Origin: Aliiroseovarius sediminilitoris
GTDB lineage: Bacteria; Pseudomonadota; Alphaproteobacteria; Rhodobacterales; Rhodobacteraceae
DNA length: 64,000 nucleotides
Assembly: GCF_900109955.1 (NCBI RefSeq)
Contig: NZ_FOJB01000002.1
Coordinates: 1 to 64,000, forward strand
Reading direction: 5' to 3'
A model generated the notes under the pieces. It saw nothing but the letters and a program-made list of their open reading frames with translations. It searched no databases and was not told the DNA's origin. This document shows, one piece after another, positions 25,468 through 34,513 of the stretch. Position numbers and translations under genes: made by a program. Position 1 is the first letter of the stretch. Each line of letters opens with the position of its first letter.

Positions 25468-25944
25468 ATGACCAATCTTACACTTAATCGCCGCGCAGTT
25501 CTGTGTGCTATCGGAGCCGCCGGGCTTGGACTGAGTATGCCTGCTCTGGCTGGCACAGGCCCGTTGATGCAAGTCGTCAAGGATCCGAATTGTGGATGCT
25601 GCGGCGCATGGGTCGACGTCATAAACGAAGCAGGATTTGAAACGGAGGTCAGCGAAGTCCCCTATGAAGCGCTGGTGCGTCTGAAGCAGGAAAGTGGAAT
25701 CAGCGAAGAGATGGCGTCTTGCCACACGGCCCGTGTGGAAGAATATGTCATTGAAGGTCATGTGCCACCAGCCGACATCCGCCGCCTGTTGAGCGAACGA
25801 CCAGACGCAATCGGCTTGTCAGTTCCGGGCATGCCGTGGGGATCACCCGGCATGGGTCCTGAAAGCGAACGCGATGCCTATGCGGTATATATAATCCGTA
25901 AAGACGGGACGACCGAAGTCTTTACCGCTTATGACGCCGCGTGA
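25468..25944 (+). CDS. DUF411 metal-binding protein, exported
   Basis: A 158-residue DUF411 protein with a twin-arginine-like leader (NRRAVLCAIGAAGLGLSMPALA). The family hallmark NCGCCGAW (Cys42, Cys44, Cys45) is followed by SCHTA and GHVPPADIRRLL with GLSVPGMPWGSPGM, a Cys/His/Met set suited to copper. DUF411 proteins are found in copper and silver resistance clusters. The start at 25468 follows GGAAG; an alternative ATG at 25453 is in frame. Confidence 0.88.
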   Translation: MTNLTLNRRAVLCAIGAAGLGLSMPALAGTGPLMQVVKDPNCGCCGAWVDVINEAGFETEVSEVPYEALVRLKQESGISEEMASCHTARVEEYVIEGHVPPADIRRLLSERPDAIGLSVPGMPWGSPGMGPESERDAYAVYIIRKDGTTEVFTAYDAA

Positions 25945-26273
25945 TGGGTATCATCAATCCCGTAAGCTCTGCGTGAGTGTGTCAGATGGGGCCGCGTTCG
26001 CCCTGATCCAGAAAATACACCCTGCTCGCCGGGGTGCCTTGGCGAGGCAAGAGTTTACCGACTCTGTTTGATGCCCGAACTGTAACGTTCCAGATCGGCG
26101 GTCGAACGACCGGGACAAGAAGTCGAGATTGGCAGGAATGAGGTTAACGGAAGTGACCTCGTTCGGCGCAACCAAGGCCATTCGCGCCCTGTTCTTCGTT
26201 GAAGTGATGGCTAACGGCCGCCAACACCAGGCACTTGGCGTTGATGTGGCAACCGGCCAGACGGCGTATTGGC
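25945..26273. other. Gap of about 330 bases without a recognisable gene
   Basis: Between convergent DUF411 and copZ genes. A 73-codon plus-strand frame from 26129 has no family signature and runs into copZ antisense; it was not accepted. Confidence 0.45.
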
Positions 26274-26474
26274 TTAGACAGCCATCGTGCTGGGATAACC
26301 CTCCTTGTTCAAGATCTCGGCCAGTTCGGCGTCATTTAGTCTGCTGCTGATGTCGACGGTGCGTGCATCAAGATCGAAGGCAAGAACCGCATCGCCATCG
26401 ACGGCGTCGATCGCTTTTTCGATGGCTGCTTTACAATGACCGCAGCTCATGTCGGGCACGTTGAATTTGCTCAT
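26274..26474 (-). CDS. copZ: Copper chaperone, HMA domain
   Basis: A 66-residue heavy-metal-associated domain with MSCGHC (Cys11, Cys14), which carries Cu(I) in the cytoplasm to the CopA ATPase or CueR. The predicted ferredoxin-like fold is complete. It is divergent from copA, and each gene has its own CueR-type promoter in the 148-base gap. Confidence 0.93.
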   Translation of the reverse strand: MSKFNVPDMSCGHCKAAIEKAIDAVDGDAVLAFDLDARTVDISSRLNDAELAEILNKEGYPSTMAV

Positions 26475-26502
26475 TACACTCTCCGTTTCGTTGATCATCA
26501 AG

Positions 26503-26533
26503 CGACATGGAGGTTCCCATGGGGTAAGGTCAA
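26503..26533 (-). promoter_or_regulatory. CueR-type promoter of copZ
   Basis: On the minus strand, TTGACC (26533-26528) with the spacer TTACCCCATGGGAACCTCC, whose TTACCCCATGGGAA centre is a dyad, then an ATGTCG-like -10 after 19 bases. This matches the CueR/HmrR operator pattern. Confidence 0.7.
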
Positions 26534-26560
26534 GAGTCAAAAATATATTACATTCAGTGC

Positions 26561-26592
26561 TTGACCTTACCCACACTGGAACCCAGATACAT
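26561..26592 (+). promoter_or_regulatory. CueR-type promoter of copA
   Basis: TTGACC (26561-26566) followed by TTACCCACACTGGAACCC and an ATACAT -10 at 26587-26592, spacer about 20 bases. The first nine bases are identical to the copZ promoter, so both should answer to the CueR-like protein at 29144. Confidence 0.7.
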
Positions 26593-26622
26593 GCCTGATC
26601 CCCCCGAATCGCAGAGAGTGTC

Positions 26623-29130
26623 ATGACGGAAAAAAACAATGTTACTTTGTCGGTCGAAGGTATGACTTGCGCCTCGTGCGTCGGACGTGTCGAAAAGACA
26701 CTGACCGCAGTTCCCGGCGTATTAACTGCCGAAGTCAATCTGGCCAACGAAACTGCCCGAGTAAGCTTCGCCGCCCCCGCCAACTTGCCTGGGTTGATGG
26801 ATACTTTGAGTGAAGCAGGCTATCCGGCCTCAACGAACGAAGTGACCCTTGAAGTCGAAAATATGACCTGCGCCAGCTGCGTTGGCCGGGTTGAACGCAA
26901 ACTGATGGCCAGCACCGGTGTAATCGATGCGCAGGTCAATCTGGCCACAGAAACTGCAACCGTACGCTATGCCATCGGCGCAACTACGCCGGCAGATTTG
27001 GCCCGGATTTCCACCGAACTGGGATATCCAGCGAAGGTCAAGGCGGGTGAAGATCGCGACAAACAGGACCGCAAGGCAGCAGAGACTGCCCATCTCGGTC
27101 GACTGACCCTGATCGCGGCGGTTCTGGCTCTGCCGGTTTTCCTGATCGAGATGGGCGGTCATGTGGTTCCCGCGATACATATGTGGATCGAAAACAGCTT
27201 CGGTCTGCAAAACAGCCGGATTCTACAGTTTGTTCTGACCACGGTCGTCCTGTTCGGCCCCGGTCTGCGGTTTTATACCAAGGGATTTCCGCAACTGCTG
27301 AAGGGCGCGCCTGACATGAACTCGCTTGTCGCGCTTGGCACGTCCGCGGCCTATGTGTTCTCACTGGTGTCCACTTTCACACCGGGTCTGCTGCCGCCTG
27401 GCACTGATAATGTCTACTATGAAGCGGCAGCCGTGATTGTCGTCCTGATCCTGCTTGGCCGCTTTCTGGAAGCGCGCGCCAAAGGGCGCACAGGAGATGC
27501 AATCCGCAAACTTGTCGGGCTTCAGGCGAAAGCCGCACGGGTAGAGCGCGATGGCGAGGTCGTCGAGCTTCCGATCGAAGATATTGTCGTGGGCGATCTG
27601 ATCCACGTGCGTCCAGGCGAAAAAATTGCCGTGGACGGCACTGTCTCCAGCGGTCGTTCATATGTCGATGAAAGCATGATCACCGGCGAACCCGTCCCGG
27701 TCGAAAAATCCACCGGGTCTGAGATCGTGGGCGCCACGGTGAATGGAACCGGCGCGCTGACGTTCCGCGCGACCAAGGTCGGGTCCGATACGATGCTGGC
27801 ACAGATCATCAAGATGGTCGAAGAAGCCCAAGGTGCCAAATTGCCAATTCAGGGTCTTGTGGACCGGATCACATCCTGGTTCGTGCCTGCTGTCATGGTC
27901 ATCGCGACCCTGACGGTGCTGGCATGGCTGTTCTTTGGTCCTGACCCGGCACTGAGCTTTGCGCTGATTGCGGGCGTCGCCGTCTTGATCATTGCCTGCC
28001 CTTGCGCGATGGGGTTGGCAACTCCGACGTCGATTATGGTCGGCACGGGTCGCGCAGCCGAAATGGGCGTCCTTTTCCGAAAGGGCGATGCCCTTCAGAT
28101 GTTACAAGAGACGCGGGTGGTCGCGCTGGACAAGACCGGCACCTTGACACAAGGTCGCCCGGAATTGACGGACCTTATCGTCGCTGACGGGTTTGATGGC
28201 GATGAGGTGCTGCGCCTGGTTGCCGCCATCGAAGCGCAGTCCGAACACCCGATCGCCGAAGCCATCACGCGGGCCGCAGCCCAGAAGGGATTGAAAGGAG
28301 CCGTTGTCGAGGCGTTCACCTCGATCACGGGTTACGGTGTTGAAGCGACGGTTGAGGGCCATCGAATTCTTGTCGGTGCCGACCGGTTAATGAAGCGCGA
28401 AGGGATCGACCTGCGGGCGCTTGCTCAAACCGGCGAGGCACTGGGCCGTAAGGGGCGCACGCCGCTTTATGCTGCGATTGACGGACAGATCGCGGCAACA
28501 ATTGCTGTGACGGATCCAATAAAGGCGACCACCCCGGCAGCTATCGCAGCATTCCATGATCTGGGGCTGAGCGTGGCAATGATCACGGGTGACAATCAGG
28601 GAACCGCCAACGCCATTGCGGCCGAATTGGGAATTGATATTGTCGTGGCTGAAGTCCTGCCCGAGGGCAAGGTTGCCGCTCTTGAAGATCTGCGAACGCG
28701 GGGCAAGCTGGCATTCGTCGGAGACGGCATCAACGACGCGCCCGCACTGGCAACAGCGGATGTGGGCATTGCCATCGGCACCGGGACGGATGTGGCGATC
28801 GAGGCGGCAGATGTTGTGTTGATGTCTGGTGAGTTGACAGGTGTCGTCAACGCCTTTGACATTTCAACGCGCACCATGCGCAATATCCGGCAGAACCTGT
28901 TCTGGGCTTTTGCATACAACACATTGCTGATCCCTGTGGCTGCCGGCGTGCTGTATCCGGCCTTCGGGTTGCTTTTGTCGCCGGTTCTGGCGGCGGGTGC
29001 GATGGCCCTTTCCAGTGTCTTCGTGCTGACGAACGCGCTGCGCTTGCGTTGGGTCAAACCGGTTCTGTTCGAAAAAGCACCGGTTCCGATGCAGGGGGAT
29101 AACACTCTGAACCCGGCGCTGGCTGAATAA
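26623..29130 (+). CDS. copA: Copper-exporting P1B-type ATPase
   Basis: An 835-residue Cu(I) pump of the inner membrane. Two N-terminal HMA domains each carry MTCASC (Cys16/19 and Cys83/86). Eight membrane helices follow, with the ion-binding ACPCAMG, the actuator motif MITGEP, the phosphorylation site DKTGT, the nucleotide-binding SEHPIAEA, and the hinge [10 protein letters not shown]. All catalytic residues are present. It is divergent from copZ and 13 bases upstream of cueR, together a classical copper-efflux regulon. Confidence 0.96.
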   Translation: MTEKNNVTLSVEGMTCASCVGRVEKTLTAVPGVLTAEVNLANETARVSFAAPANLPGLMDTLSEAGYPASTNEVTLEVENMTCASCVGRVERKLMASTGVIDAQVNLATETATVRYAIGATTPADLARISTELGYPAKVKAGEDRDKQDRKAAETAHLGRLTLIAAVLALPVFLIEMGGHVVPAIHMWIENSFGLQNSRILQFVLTTVVLFGPGLRFYTKGFPQLLKGAPDMNSLVALGTSAAYVFSLVSTFTPGLLPPGTDNVYYEAAAVIVVLILLGRFLEARAKGRTGDAIRKLVGLQAKAARVERDGEVVELPIEDIVVGDLIHVRPGEKIAVDGTVSSGRSYVDESMITGEPVPVEKSTGSEIVGATVNGTGALTFRATKVGSDTMLAQIIKMVEEAQGAKLPIQGLVDRITSWFVPAVMVIATLTVLAWLFFGPDPALSFALIAGVAVLIIACPCAMGLATPTSIMVGTGRAAEMGVLFRKGDALQMLQETRVVALDKTGTLTQGRPELTDLIVADGFDGDEVLRLVAAIEAQSEHPIAEAITRAAAQKGLKGAVVEAFTSITGYGVEATVEGHRILVGADRLMKREGIDLRALAQTGEALGRKGRTPLYAAIDGQIAATIAVTDPIKATTPAAIAAFHDLGLSVAMITGDNQGTANAIAAELGIDIVVAEVLPEGKVAALEDLRTRGKLAFVGDGINDAPALATADVGIAIGTGTDVAIEAADVVLMSGELTGVVNAFDISTRTMRNIRQNLFWAFAYNTLLIPVAAGVLYPAFGLLLSPVLAAGAMALSSVFVLTNALRLRWVKPVLFEKAPVPMQGDNTLNPALAE

Positions 29131-29143
29131 GCAGGAGGACGAC

Positions 29144-29545
29144 ATGAACCTGAATATTGGCGAAGTATCCAAGCGCACCGGCCTGCGGGCGAAAACCATC
29201 CGGTATTATGAGGATATCGGGTTGGTGAAACCTTTGCGGGACTGCAACGACTATCGGGTGTTCCGCGAAACCGATCTGCACAAACTCATTTTCCTGAGTC
29301 GTGCTCGTGGCTTGGGCTTCACAATCGATGATTGTCGTGCATTGCTTGCACTATACGAAGATGGCAGCCGCAGTAGTTCGGAAGTAAAAGATATCACAAA
29401 CAGACACTTGGAAGAGATCGAAGCCAAGATCATTGACCTTCAGGCAATGCACGAGACATTGTCCCATCTGGCGATTGAATGCGCGGGGGATCACCGACCT
29501 GACTGCCCAATCCTAAAAGGACTGAGCGCCGAAATTGACCATTGA
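29144..29545 (+). CDS. cueR: CueR/HmrR-type copper-responsive MerR regulator
   Basis: A 133-residue MerR-family activator with an N-terminal winged helix (RAKTIRYYEDIGL) and a C-terminal metal loop with Cys113 and Cys121 in CAGDHRPDCP. A Ser run stands where divalent sensors have their third Cys (position 77-79), the signature of Cu(I)/Ag(I) sensors. It is co-transcribed with copA and probably controls the promoters at 26503, 26561 and perhaps 19313. An AGGAGG ribosome site precedes it. Confidence 0.93.
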   Translation: MNLNIGEVSKRTGLRAKTIRYYEDIGLVKPLRDCNDYRVFRETDLHKLIFLSRARGLGFTIDDCRALLALYEDGSRSSSEVKDITNRHLEEIEAKIIDLQAMHETLSHLAIECAGDHRPDCPILKGLSAEIDH

Positions 29546-30245
29546 TCTGAGACCAGTCTTTAATAAGGAACGCCTGATCGGATCTTCCGTTGCTGGCTTC
29601 GTCCCGGGCTTGGTGTGACGACTTGTTTTCCTCGCAATATTTCGATGTTCAGGACAAAAGCCTGACCGCGTGGCCTGACCTTCCCCGTATACGCGATGCG
29701 CTCAGATGCGTGAGCATCTGGGCGCCATAGTATTGGCGTAGCACGTATTTGAAATGACATTGACACCACCCCGTGACCGCGCAAAGCAACATCGGCATGG
29801 CTGGTCAGACCTGCTGTAGAAGATGGCTCCGCCCCGCCCAGCCATGCTCTGCTGCCACCAGATGTGACAGTTCTAGCTTGGACAAACACTGACACTTGCA
29901 ACTGATTGCAACACCGACACACCAAATCCGAAGGGTCAGTGGATTCCGGGTATCAACGCCCAATTGATCAAGCTGCAACAAGCGGATGCCGTGTTGCTGA
30001 AAACCATCACTGTATATCGCTTCGGAGCGCCACGGCGGTCCTTCAGTTCTTGGACCAGTTGGTGTCAGATGACGCGAAATTATGGTGAACAGGCAAGGGG
30101 GCTTCACGATGCTGTGTGGCCGGTTTTGCCTGACGGCGGTTTGTATTATTGTTGACATCGAAAAAGTTCACCAAGGGCATATCTGGTCAACTTGACTGAT
30201 CCAGAGCCATTGGTCCGGTTCATTGATCTGACAGGAGGGCCTTGG
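29546..30245. other. Gap of about 700 bases, probable island boundary
   Basis: No gene family was recognised on either strand. A 121-codon minus-strand frame (29925-29560) and a 117-codon frame (30158-29805) overlap each other and have no good ribosome site or signature; either could be a decayed gene. Base composition seems to become more GC-rich after this point (by eye), consistent with a join between the metal island and different DNA. Confidence 0.45.
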
Positions 30246-30734
30246 ATGTCCAAAATCCTGATCAAACGCCGCACCCTTATTGCCACCGGGATCGCCGCCG
30301 CTGTGACCGGGGGGGCCGGTCTTTTGGTGCCTGCGCGGGCGCAAGGCCTTGCGCCGACCCGATCGATGCGCGGCGGGTCCAACAACTATCTGCCCGGTGC
30401 GCCGATTGTGGACCGGATAGGCAATGGTGGTTTCTGGATGACCGGCACAGTTCGCCGCGCAGGCGATGGTGCCCCGCTGGCGGGTCAACGCATTCAGGTC
30501 TGGGCCCATACAACCGAAGGTCACGAACGCGACCCGCACAGTCACGGTGCCACACTGACCGATGCGACCGGAGCGTTCCGGCTTGAGATGCCGCAGATCG
30601 TGCCAGCCTTTGGGCAACCGCACGGCCATCTGGCCTATGACGACGACGCATTCGAGACGGTCTTCCTGCGGCCCGTCATGGCCAGTTCGAAAGACACCAG
30701 CCTCAGCGCGCATTTTGTCCTGCAACCGGCCTGA
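30246..30734 (+). CDS. Tat-secreted intradiol-dioxygenase-like protein lacking obvious Tyr ligands
   Basis: A 162-residue protein with a leader (IKRRTLIATGIAAAVTGGAGLL) and a short beta-sandwich domain resembling intradiol ring-cleavage dioxygenases, with GTVRRAGDGAPLAGQRIQVW, TDATGAFRLEMP and PHGHLAY (His126, His128). Real catechol dioxygenases bind Fe(III) with two Tyr and two His; here the GRYS tyrosine position is replaced by a His/Asp-rich segment (GHERDPHSHG). It is short compared with about 200-300 residues for the enzymes. The ATG follows GGAGG. It is followed closely by a ferric-reductase-like membrane protein, hinting at a secreted metal- or quinone-redox pair. Confidence 0.7.
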   Translation: MSKILIKRRTLIATGIAAAVTGGAGLLVPARAQGLAPTRSMRGGSNNYLPGAPIVDRIGNGGFWMTGTVRRAGDGAPLAGQRIQVWAHTTEGHERDPHSHGATLTDATGAFRLEMPQIVPAFGQPHGHLAYDDDAFETVFLRPVMASSKDTSLSAHFVLQPA

Positions 30735-30740
30735 CAAGGC

Positions 30741-31358
30741 GTGCTTCGGGGGATGAACGGTTTCAGGACCATCCTTTCCGTGCTGGTCGTTGCGGGCACG
30801 ATTGCGACACCGTTGCTACTCGCCGCGCAAAGCCCACTGCTCGCGTGGCGCGATCCGGTCTATATCGTGGCCGGGTTCGCTGGTATCATTGCGATGGCGT
30901 TTTTGCTGATCCAGCCATTGCTGGCGGCTGGGCTGTTTCCCGGCCTGCACCTGTTTGCCGGGCGTCGCGTGCATCGCGTGACCGGTGCAGGGCTGGTGCT
31001 TGCGGTGGTGATCCATGTCGGGGGCCTTTGGATCACAAGTCCGCCCGATGTCGTTGACGCACTTCTTTTCACGTCACCCACACCGTTTTCTGCTTGGGGT
31101 GTCATCGCGATGTGGGCGATGTTCGGTGCCGCCGGTCTGGCACTGGGGCGACGACATCTGAGGCTGCGGCTCTGGCGCCTTGGGCACACGTTACTGGTCG
31201 TTGTGGTCGTGGTCGGCAGCGTCATTCATGCGATGCTGATCGAAGGTGCCATGGAAACGATCTCGAAATCCGCGTTGTGCCTGCTGGTGCTGTTGGGGAC
31301 CGCGAAAGCGGTGTCGGACCTGCGAGCCTGGTCCGGTCGTGGCCCCACCGCACGCTGA
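30741..31358 (+). CDS. Ferric-reductase-like transmembrane protein
   Basis: About 205 residues with six predicted membrane helices. Paired histidines (HLFAGRRVHRVTG, VVIHVGGLW, LRLWRLGHTLL, SVIHAML) match the haem b-binding core of the ferric reductase/YedZ family. No FAD or NADPH domain is present, so it must take electrons from another partner. The GTG at 30741 and the ATG at 30753 are both possible starts; neither has a well-placed ribosome site. It is probably co-transcribed with the secreted dioxygenase-like protein just upstream. Confidence 0.75.
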   Translation: MLRGMNGFRTILSVLVVAGTIATPLLLAAQSPLLAWRDPVYIVAGFAGIIAMAFLLIQPLLAAGLFPGLHLFAGRRVHRVTGAGLVLAVVIHVGGLWITSPPDVVDALLFTSPTPFSAWGVIAMWAMFGAAGLALGRRHLRLRLWRLGHTLLVVVVVVGSVIHAMLIEGAMETISKSALCLLVLLGTAKAVSDLRAWSGRGPTAR

Positions 31359-31379
31359 TCGTGCCACGCGGCGGACATT

Positions 31380-32252
31380 TCAGCCGTCCAGCCGATAGAA
31401 CCGACGCGAGACGGTTTCAAAGACCTGTTCGTGATCCGTTTTGGGCACCAGAAGCGCATGCGCGCTGAATAGGGTTTCATAATCGGAATACAGGCTGTCG
31501 ACCGGGAAGTTAGAGCCGAACATGCAGCGATCCGGGCCGAATTGGTCAAGGCAGACCTCGATTATGGGCCGGAGATCTTCGGGTCTCCAGTCATGTTTGA
31601 ACATGCCGAGTCCGGACAGTTTGCAGGTGACATGGGGCAGGGCAGACAGGTGGCGCAATGCCTGCGCCCAATCGGCAAGCCCGGTCGCCGAACGATCATG
31701 CGGGCTGCCCGCGTGACACAGGGCAATCTGCGTGTCGGGAGCTGTTTCCAGCACGCGGGCGGTGTTTTCCATTAGTTCCGGGATCAGTTGCAGATCGAAG
31801 CTCAGCCCGCGCCGTCCCAATTCGCGCAGGCCGTCAGCGAACCGGGGATTGTCAAGCAGCGTGTTGGTGCCGGTCATGGCATCTTCGCCCGGCGCGCGAC
31901 CGACGATCTGGCGGGCGCCGCGCAGGGTCGAGAGGGTCTGGAACCGGTCAAGCTGATGCCCAAGGTCGGGCGCGGTCAGATCGCAAAAGACGACCTGCAC
32001 CATTGGCCAGTCGGGATTGGCATCTGCCACGGACTGCACCCATTGCGCCTCGGCCCAACCATCTTCGGCACCCACCTGTACGTGCACGGAGCCCGTCACG
32101 CCTTGCGCGGTGGCATCGCGGCGAAACTCCTCCAGCAGATAATTGCGCTGGATCGAGGCGGGATCGCCGAAAAAACGTGACGTTCCTTTGGCCATCAACC
32201 ACGGGTAATGCACCGCAGACAGATCCCAAAGATGGTGGTGGGCATCGATCAT
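31380..32252 (-). CDS. Amidohydrolase-2 family lactonase/hydrolase (TIM barrel)
   Basis: A 290-residue metal-dependent hydrolase of the COG3618 type, which includes L-fuconolactone, L-rhamnonolactone and 2-pyrone-4,6-dicarboxylate hydrolases. Metal and catalytic positions are visible: DAHHHLW at the N-terminus, HVQVG, LCHAGSPH and the final Asp in GSNFPVD. The start overlaps the stop of the SnoaL-like gene (ATGA), so the two are coupled. With the ABC importer divergent, a sugar-acid lactone substrate is a reasonable guess, but not shown. Confidence 0.82.
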   Translation of the reverse strand: MIDAHHHLWDLSAVHYPWLMAKGTSRFFGDPASIQRNYLLEEFRRDATAQGVTGSVHVQVGAEDGWAEAQWVQSVADANPDWPMVQVVFCDLTAPDLGHQLDRFQTLSTLRGARQIVGRAPGEDAMTGTNTLLDNPRFADGLRELGRRGLSFDLQLIPELMENTARVLETAPDTQIALCHAGSPHDRSATGLADWAQALRHLSALPHVTCKLSGLGMFKHDWRPEDLRPIIEVCLDQFGPDRCMFGSNFPVDSLYSDYETLFSAHALLVPKTDHEQVFETVSRRFYRLDG

Positions 32253-33250
32253 CACAGCTCTCCGTCAGCCAGTCGTTGCAGCACGTCATCACCTTGGTCT
32301 TTCCAGAAATGCAGAAGGTCAATGAATATCCAGTTTTCGGCCAGTTTGTCGCCATCGCGACGGTAAATGTCGATCACGCGGAACGCGCCGGTTTCGCCGG
32401 TGGGGGCATGCCCCATGAACTCGCCGGTCAGACGGGCAGTGAAATTGGGCCAGCCGAAGAAGCCTCCATAGTGACCTTCAGCCAACCGGGCGATATGGGT
32501 GGTTTTTGAGCGGTCAGAGAAGGCCGCGCGGAACGGCCCTGAATGCTGCCGCGCATATCGCGGGATCGTATAGGTCGCGCCGATGCCCGTCGGTCCCCAC
32601 CACAACATGTCATCGGCCCAGGTCTGGCGCAGCTCGTCTTCCAGGCTCAAACCGCTTTGCCATTGCCCCAAATCGCCGATCATGCGGTTGATCACCGCAA
32701 GCGTCGCCTCGCCCTCGTCGGCGGGCTGCGGCGCGAGAAGTAGCCCATCATGAGTTTGCGGACCCGGCTGCACCAGTTGCGCGGCGGTCTGGCCGGGGAA
32801 CGGGTCAAGACCGGCTTGCACCATCAGGTGGGGCAGGTCGAAATACATTGCGGTTTCGACGATCTTACCATCCGCGACCCGGTTGAATTCGCAATAGCGC
32901 AGCATGGCGATCTTGTGGGTCGGAGGGATGTTCAGAAACGGTTCGTCAAACAGCCCCATCAGATGCCCCATCGACACCACCCATATGCCGTTGAATCCAT
33001 CCATCTGATTGCGTCCGGCAAAGAAGACATCCTCGCGCCGTTGCAAGGACGTCAGGCTGCTGCGCAGGGGCACCCAGAACAGGCGGTCCACCTCTTGGAT
33101 TGATCCAAGTTCGCCAAACGGATGGAACCCACGCCAGAGGTAATCGGGGGCGGTGTGTGCCGCAAGCGCGTCTAGGGCGTTGATTCCCGGCGCGATCAGG
33201 TCCGCGTGATGGCGCCGGACGATGTCCTTGGCGGTTTGAAGGTCTTGCAT
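32252..33250 (-). CDS. Tandem SnoaL/NTF2-fold protein 1
   Basis: About 332 residues made of two NTF2-like cone domains. The second ends in the SnoaL pattern MGHAPTGETGAFRVIDIYRRDGDKLAENWIFIDLL. SnoaL-like domains bind small organic substrates and catalyse aldol, isomerase or dehydratase reactions, or only bind. Start at 33250 (MQDLQ) with AGAGAAG ahead. It is the first gene leftward from the operator region, divergent from the importer, and is coupled to the amidohydrolase. It shares the C-terminal pattern with the three SnoaL proteins of the plus-strand operon. Confidence 0.78.
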   Translation of the reverse strand: MQDLQTAKDIVRRHHADLIAPGINALDALAAHTAPDYLWRGFHPFGELGSIQEVDRLFWVPLRSSLTSLQRREDVFFAGRNQMDGFNGIWVVSMGHLMGLFDEPFLNIPPTHKIAMLRYCEFNRVADGKIVETAMYFDLPHLMVQAGLDPFPGQTAAQLVQPGPQTHDGLLLAPQPADEGEATLAVINRMIGDLGQWQSGLSLEDELRQTWADDMLWWGPTGIGATYTIPRYARQHSGPFRAAFSDRSKTTHIARLAEGHYGGFFGWPNFTARLTGEFMGHAPTGETGAFRVIDIYRRDGDKLAENWIFIDLLHFWKDQGDDVLQRLADGEL

Positions 33251-33282
33251 TTGCTTCTCTTTACAGTCAGTTGCGCCTGAAA

Positions 33283-33298
33283 TTGCATACGTTTGCAA
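33283..33298. promoter_or_regulatory. LacI-type operator O1
   Basis: TTGCATACGTTTGCAA is a near-perfect 16-bp palindrome centred on CG, the classic form of LacI/GalR-family operators. It is 32 bases from the leftward SnoaL-like gene start. Confidence 0.7.
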
Positions 33299-33337
33299 AT
33301 ATAGCTTGCCAAATTGTCGCAGCAAAGTCTAACATTA

Positions 33338-33353
33338 TTGCATTCGTATGCAA
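33338..33353. promoter_or_regulatory. LacI-type operator O2
   Basis: TTGCATTCGTATGCAA, the same palindrome core as O1 with centres 55 bases apart, lies 22 bases before the ABC ATPase start. The LacI-family gene at 41846 is the expected repressor of both divergent units. Confidence 0.7.
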
Positions 33354-33375
33354 AACCCAATGGGAGGGGGTCCGA

Positions 33376-34431
33376 ATGGCAGAGATCGAACTGCGCAACA
33401 TCAGCAAGCGTTGGGGCGCATTTGTCGGCGTCGATAATTTCGACCTGACCATCGCCGATAAGGAATTCCTGGTTTTGCTAGGGCCGTCCGGGTGCGGCAA
33501 GACCACCACGATGCGGATGATCGCCGGGCTGGAGGATGCCAGCGAAGGCGACATTATCGTTGACGGAGAGCGGGTGAATGACAAGGAACCCAAGGATCGC
33601 GACGTGGCCATGGTGTTCCAAAGCTATGCGCTTTACCCGAACATGAACGTCTATGAAAACATCCGCTTTCCGCTGAAGGTGCGCGGCAATGACCCCTCCA
33701 CCCACCATGAACGCGTGATGCAGGCCGCCGAACGGGTCGAGCTTCTGGACTTTCTGGATCGAAAACCGGCCGCCCTGTCGGGCGGTCAACGGCAGCGCGT
33801 GGCGCTGGCGCGGGCCATCGTCCGCAAGCCCAAAGTGTTCTTGATGGACGAACCCCTGTCCAATCTGGATGCCAAGCTGCGGGTCTCGACCCGCGCGCAG
33901 ATCAAGAACCTTAGCCACGATCTGGCGGCGACCACCATTTACGTGACCCATGACCAGATCGAGGCGATGACCTTGGCGGATCGGGTCGTCGTGATGAAAA
34001 AAGGTGTGGTGCAGCAGGTTGGCAGCCCGACCGAGATCTATGACACCCCGGCCAATACGTTTGTCGCCAGCTTTATCGGCTCACCTGCCATGAACCTGAT
34101 GGATGGAGAGGTAAAGGGCGGCACGTTCCGGGCACAAAACACCGAAATCCGCGGCCTGAACGCCCCCGACGGCCCCGTCACGCTTGGCTTTCGCGCCGAA
34201 GATGCCGCCTTGGCCGAGACCGGGCAGGGGCAGATCAACGCGCCGATCTATACGCTTGAGCTGCTGGGCGACGCGACGATGATTTCCGTGCGTATCAATG
34301 GCGCGCTGGTGTCGGTGAAATCCGACAAGACCTTCCGGGCAGAGATTGGGGACATGGTCTCGATCTCGGTCCCGAATGAGATTTGCCACAGTTTCGAAGC
34401 CACCGAAGATGGCAAACGTATCGAGGGCTAG
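33376..34431 (+). CDS. ABC transporter ATPase, MalK/UgpC type
   Basis: A 351-residue nucleotide-binding subunit of a carbohydrate-type importer. Walker A is GPSGCGKTT, the Q-loop MVFQSYALYP, the signature LSGGQRQRVALARA, Walker B VFLMDEPLSNLDA and the H-loop YVTHDQIEA; a C-terminal OB-fold regulatory domain follows. The ATG at 33376 has a GGGAGGGGG ribosome site; a longer in-frame start would cross the operator. First gene of the plus-strand catabolic operon. Confidence 0.93.
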   Translation: MAEIELRNISKRWGAFVGVDNFDLTIADKEFLVLLGPSGCGKTTTMRMIAGLEDASEGDIIVDGERVNDKEPKDRDVAMVFQSYALYPNMNVYENIRFPLKVRGNDPSTHHERVMQAAERVELLDFLDRKPAALSGGQRQRVALARAIVRKPKVFLMDEPLSNLDAKLRVSTRAQIKNLSHDLAATTIYVTHDQIEAMTLADRVVVMKKGVVQQVGSPTEIYDTPANTFVASFIGSPAMNLMDGEVKGGTFRAQNTEIRGLNAPDGPVTLGFRAEDAALAETGQGQINAPIYTLELLGDATMISVRINGALVSVKSDKTFRAEIGDMVSISVPNEICHSFEATEDGKRIEG

Positions 34432-34513
34432 CCCTCAGACACTTGCCGCGACAGCGGCACAACCATGGTCCGCGCGTCGACGGCGGACCTGACAAAACAG
34501 GGAGACATTTCTG

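Noticed and set aside
26129-26350. A 73-codon plus-strand frame
   Set aside because: It overlaps copZ on the opposite strand and has no similarity to a known family.
29560-30158. Two overlapping minus-strand open frames of 117-121 codons
   Set aside because: No ribosome site or family signature, and they overlap each other; treated as non-coding or decayed.
30246-30734. Catechol or protocatechuate dioxygenase
   Set aside because: Too short, exported, and lacking the Tyr ligands at the expected places; no aromatic pathway genes adjoin.
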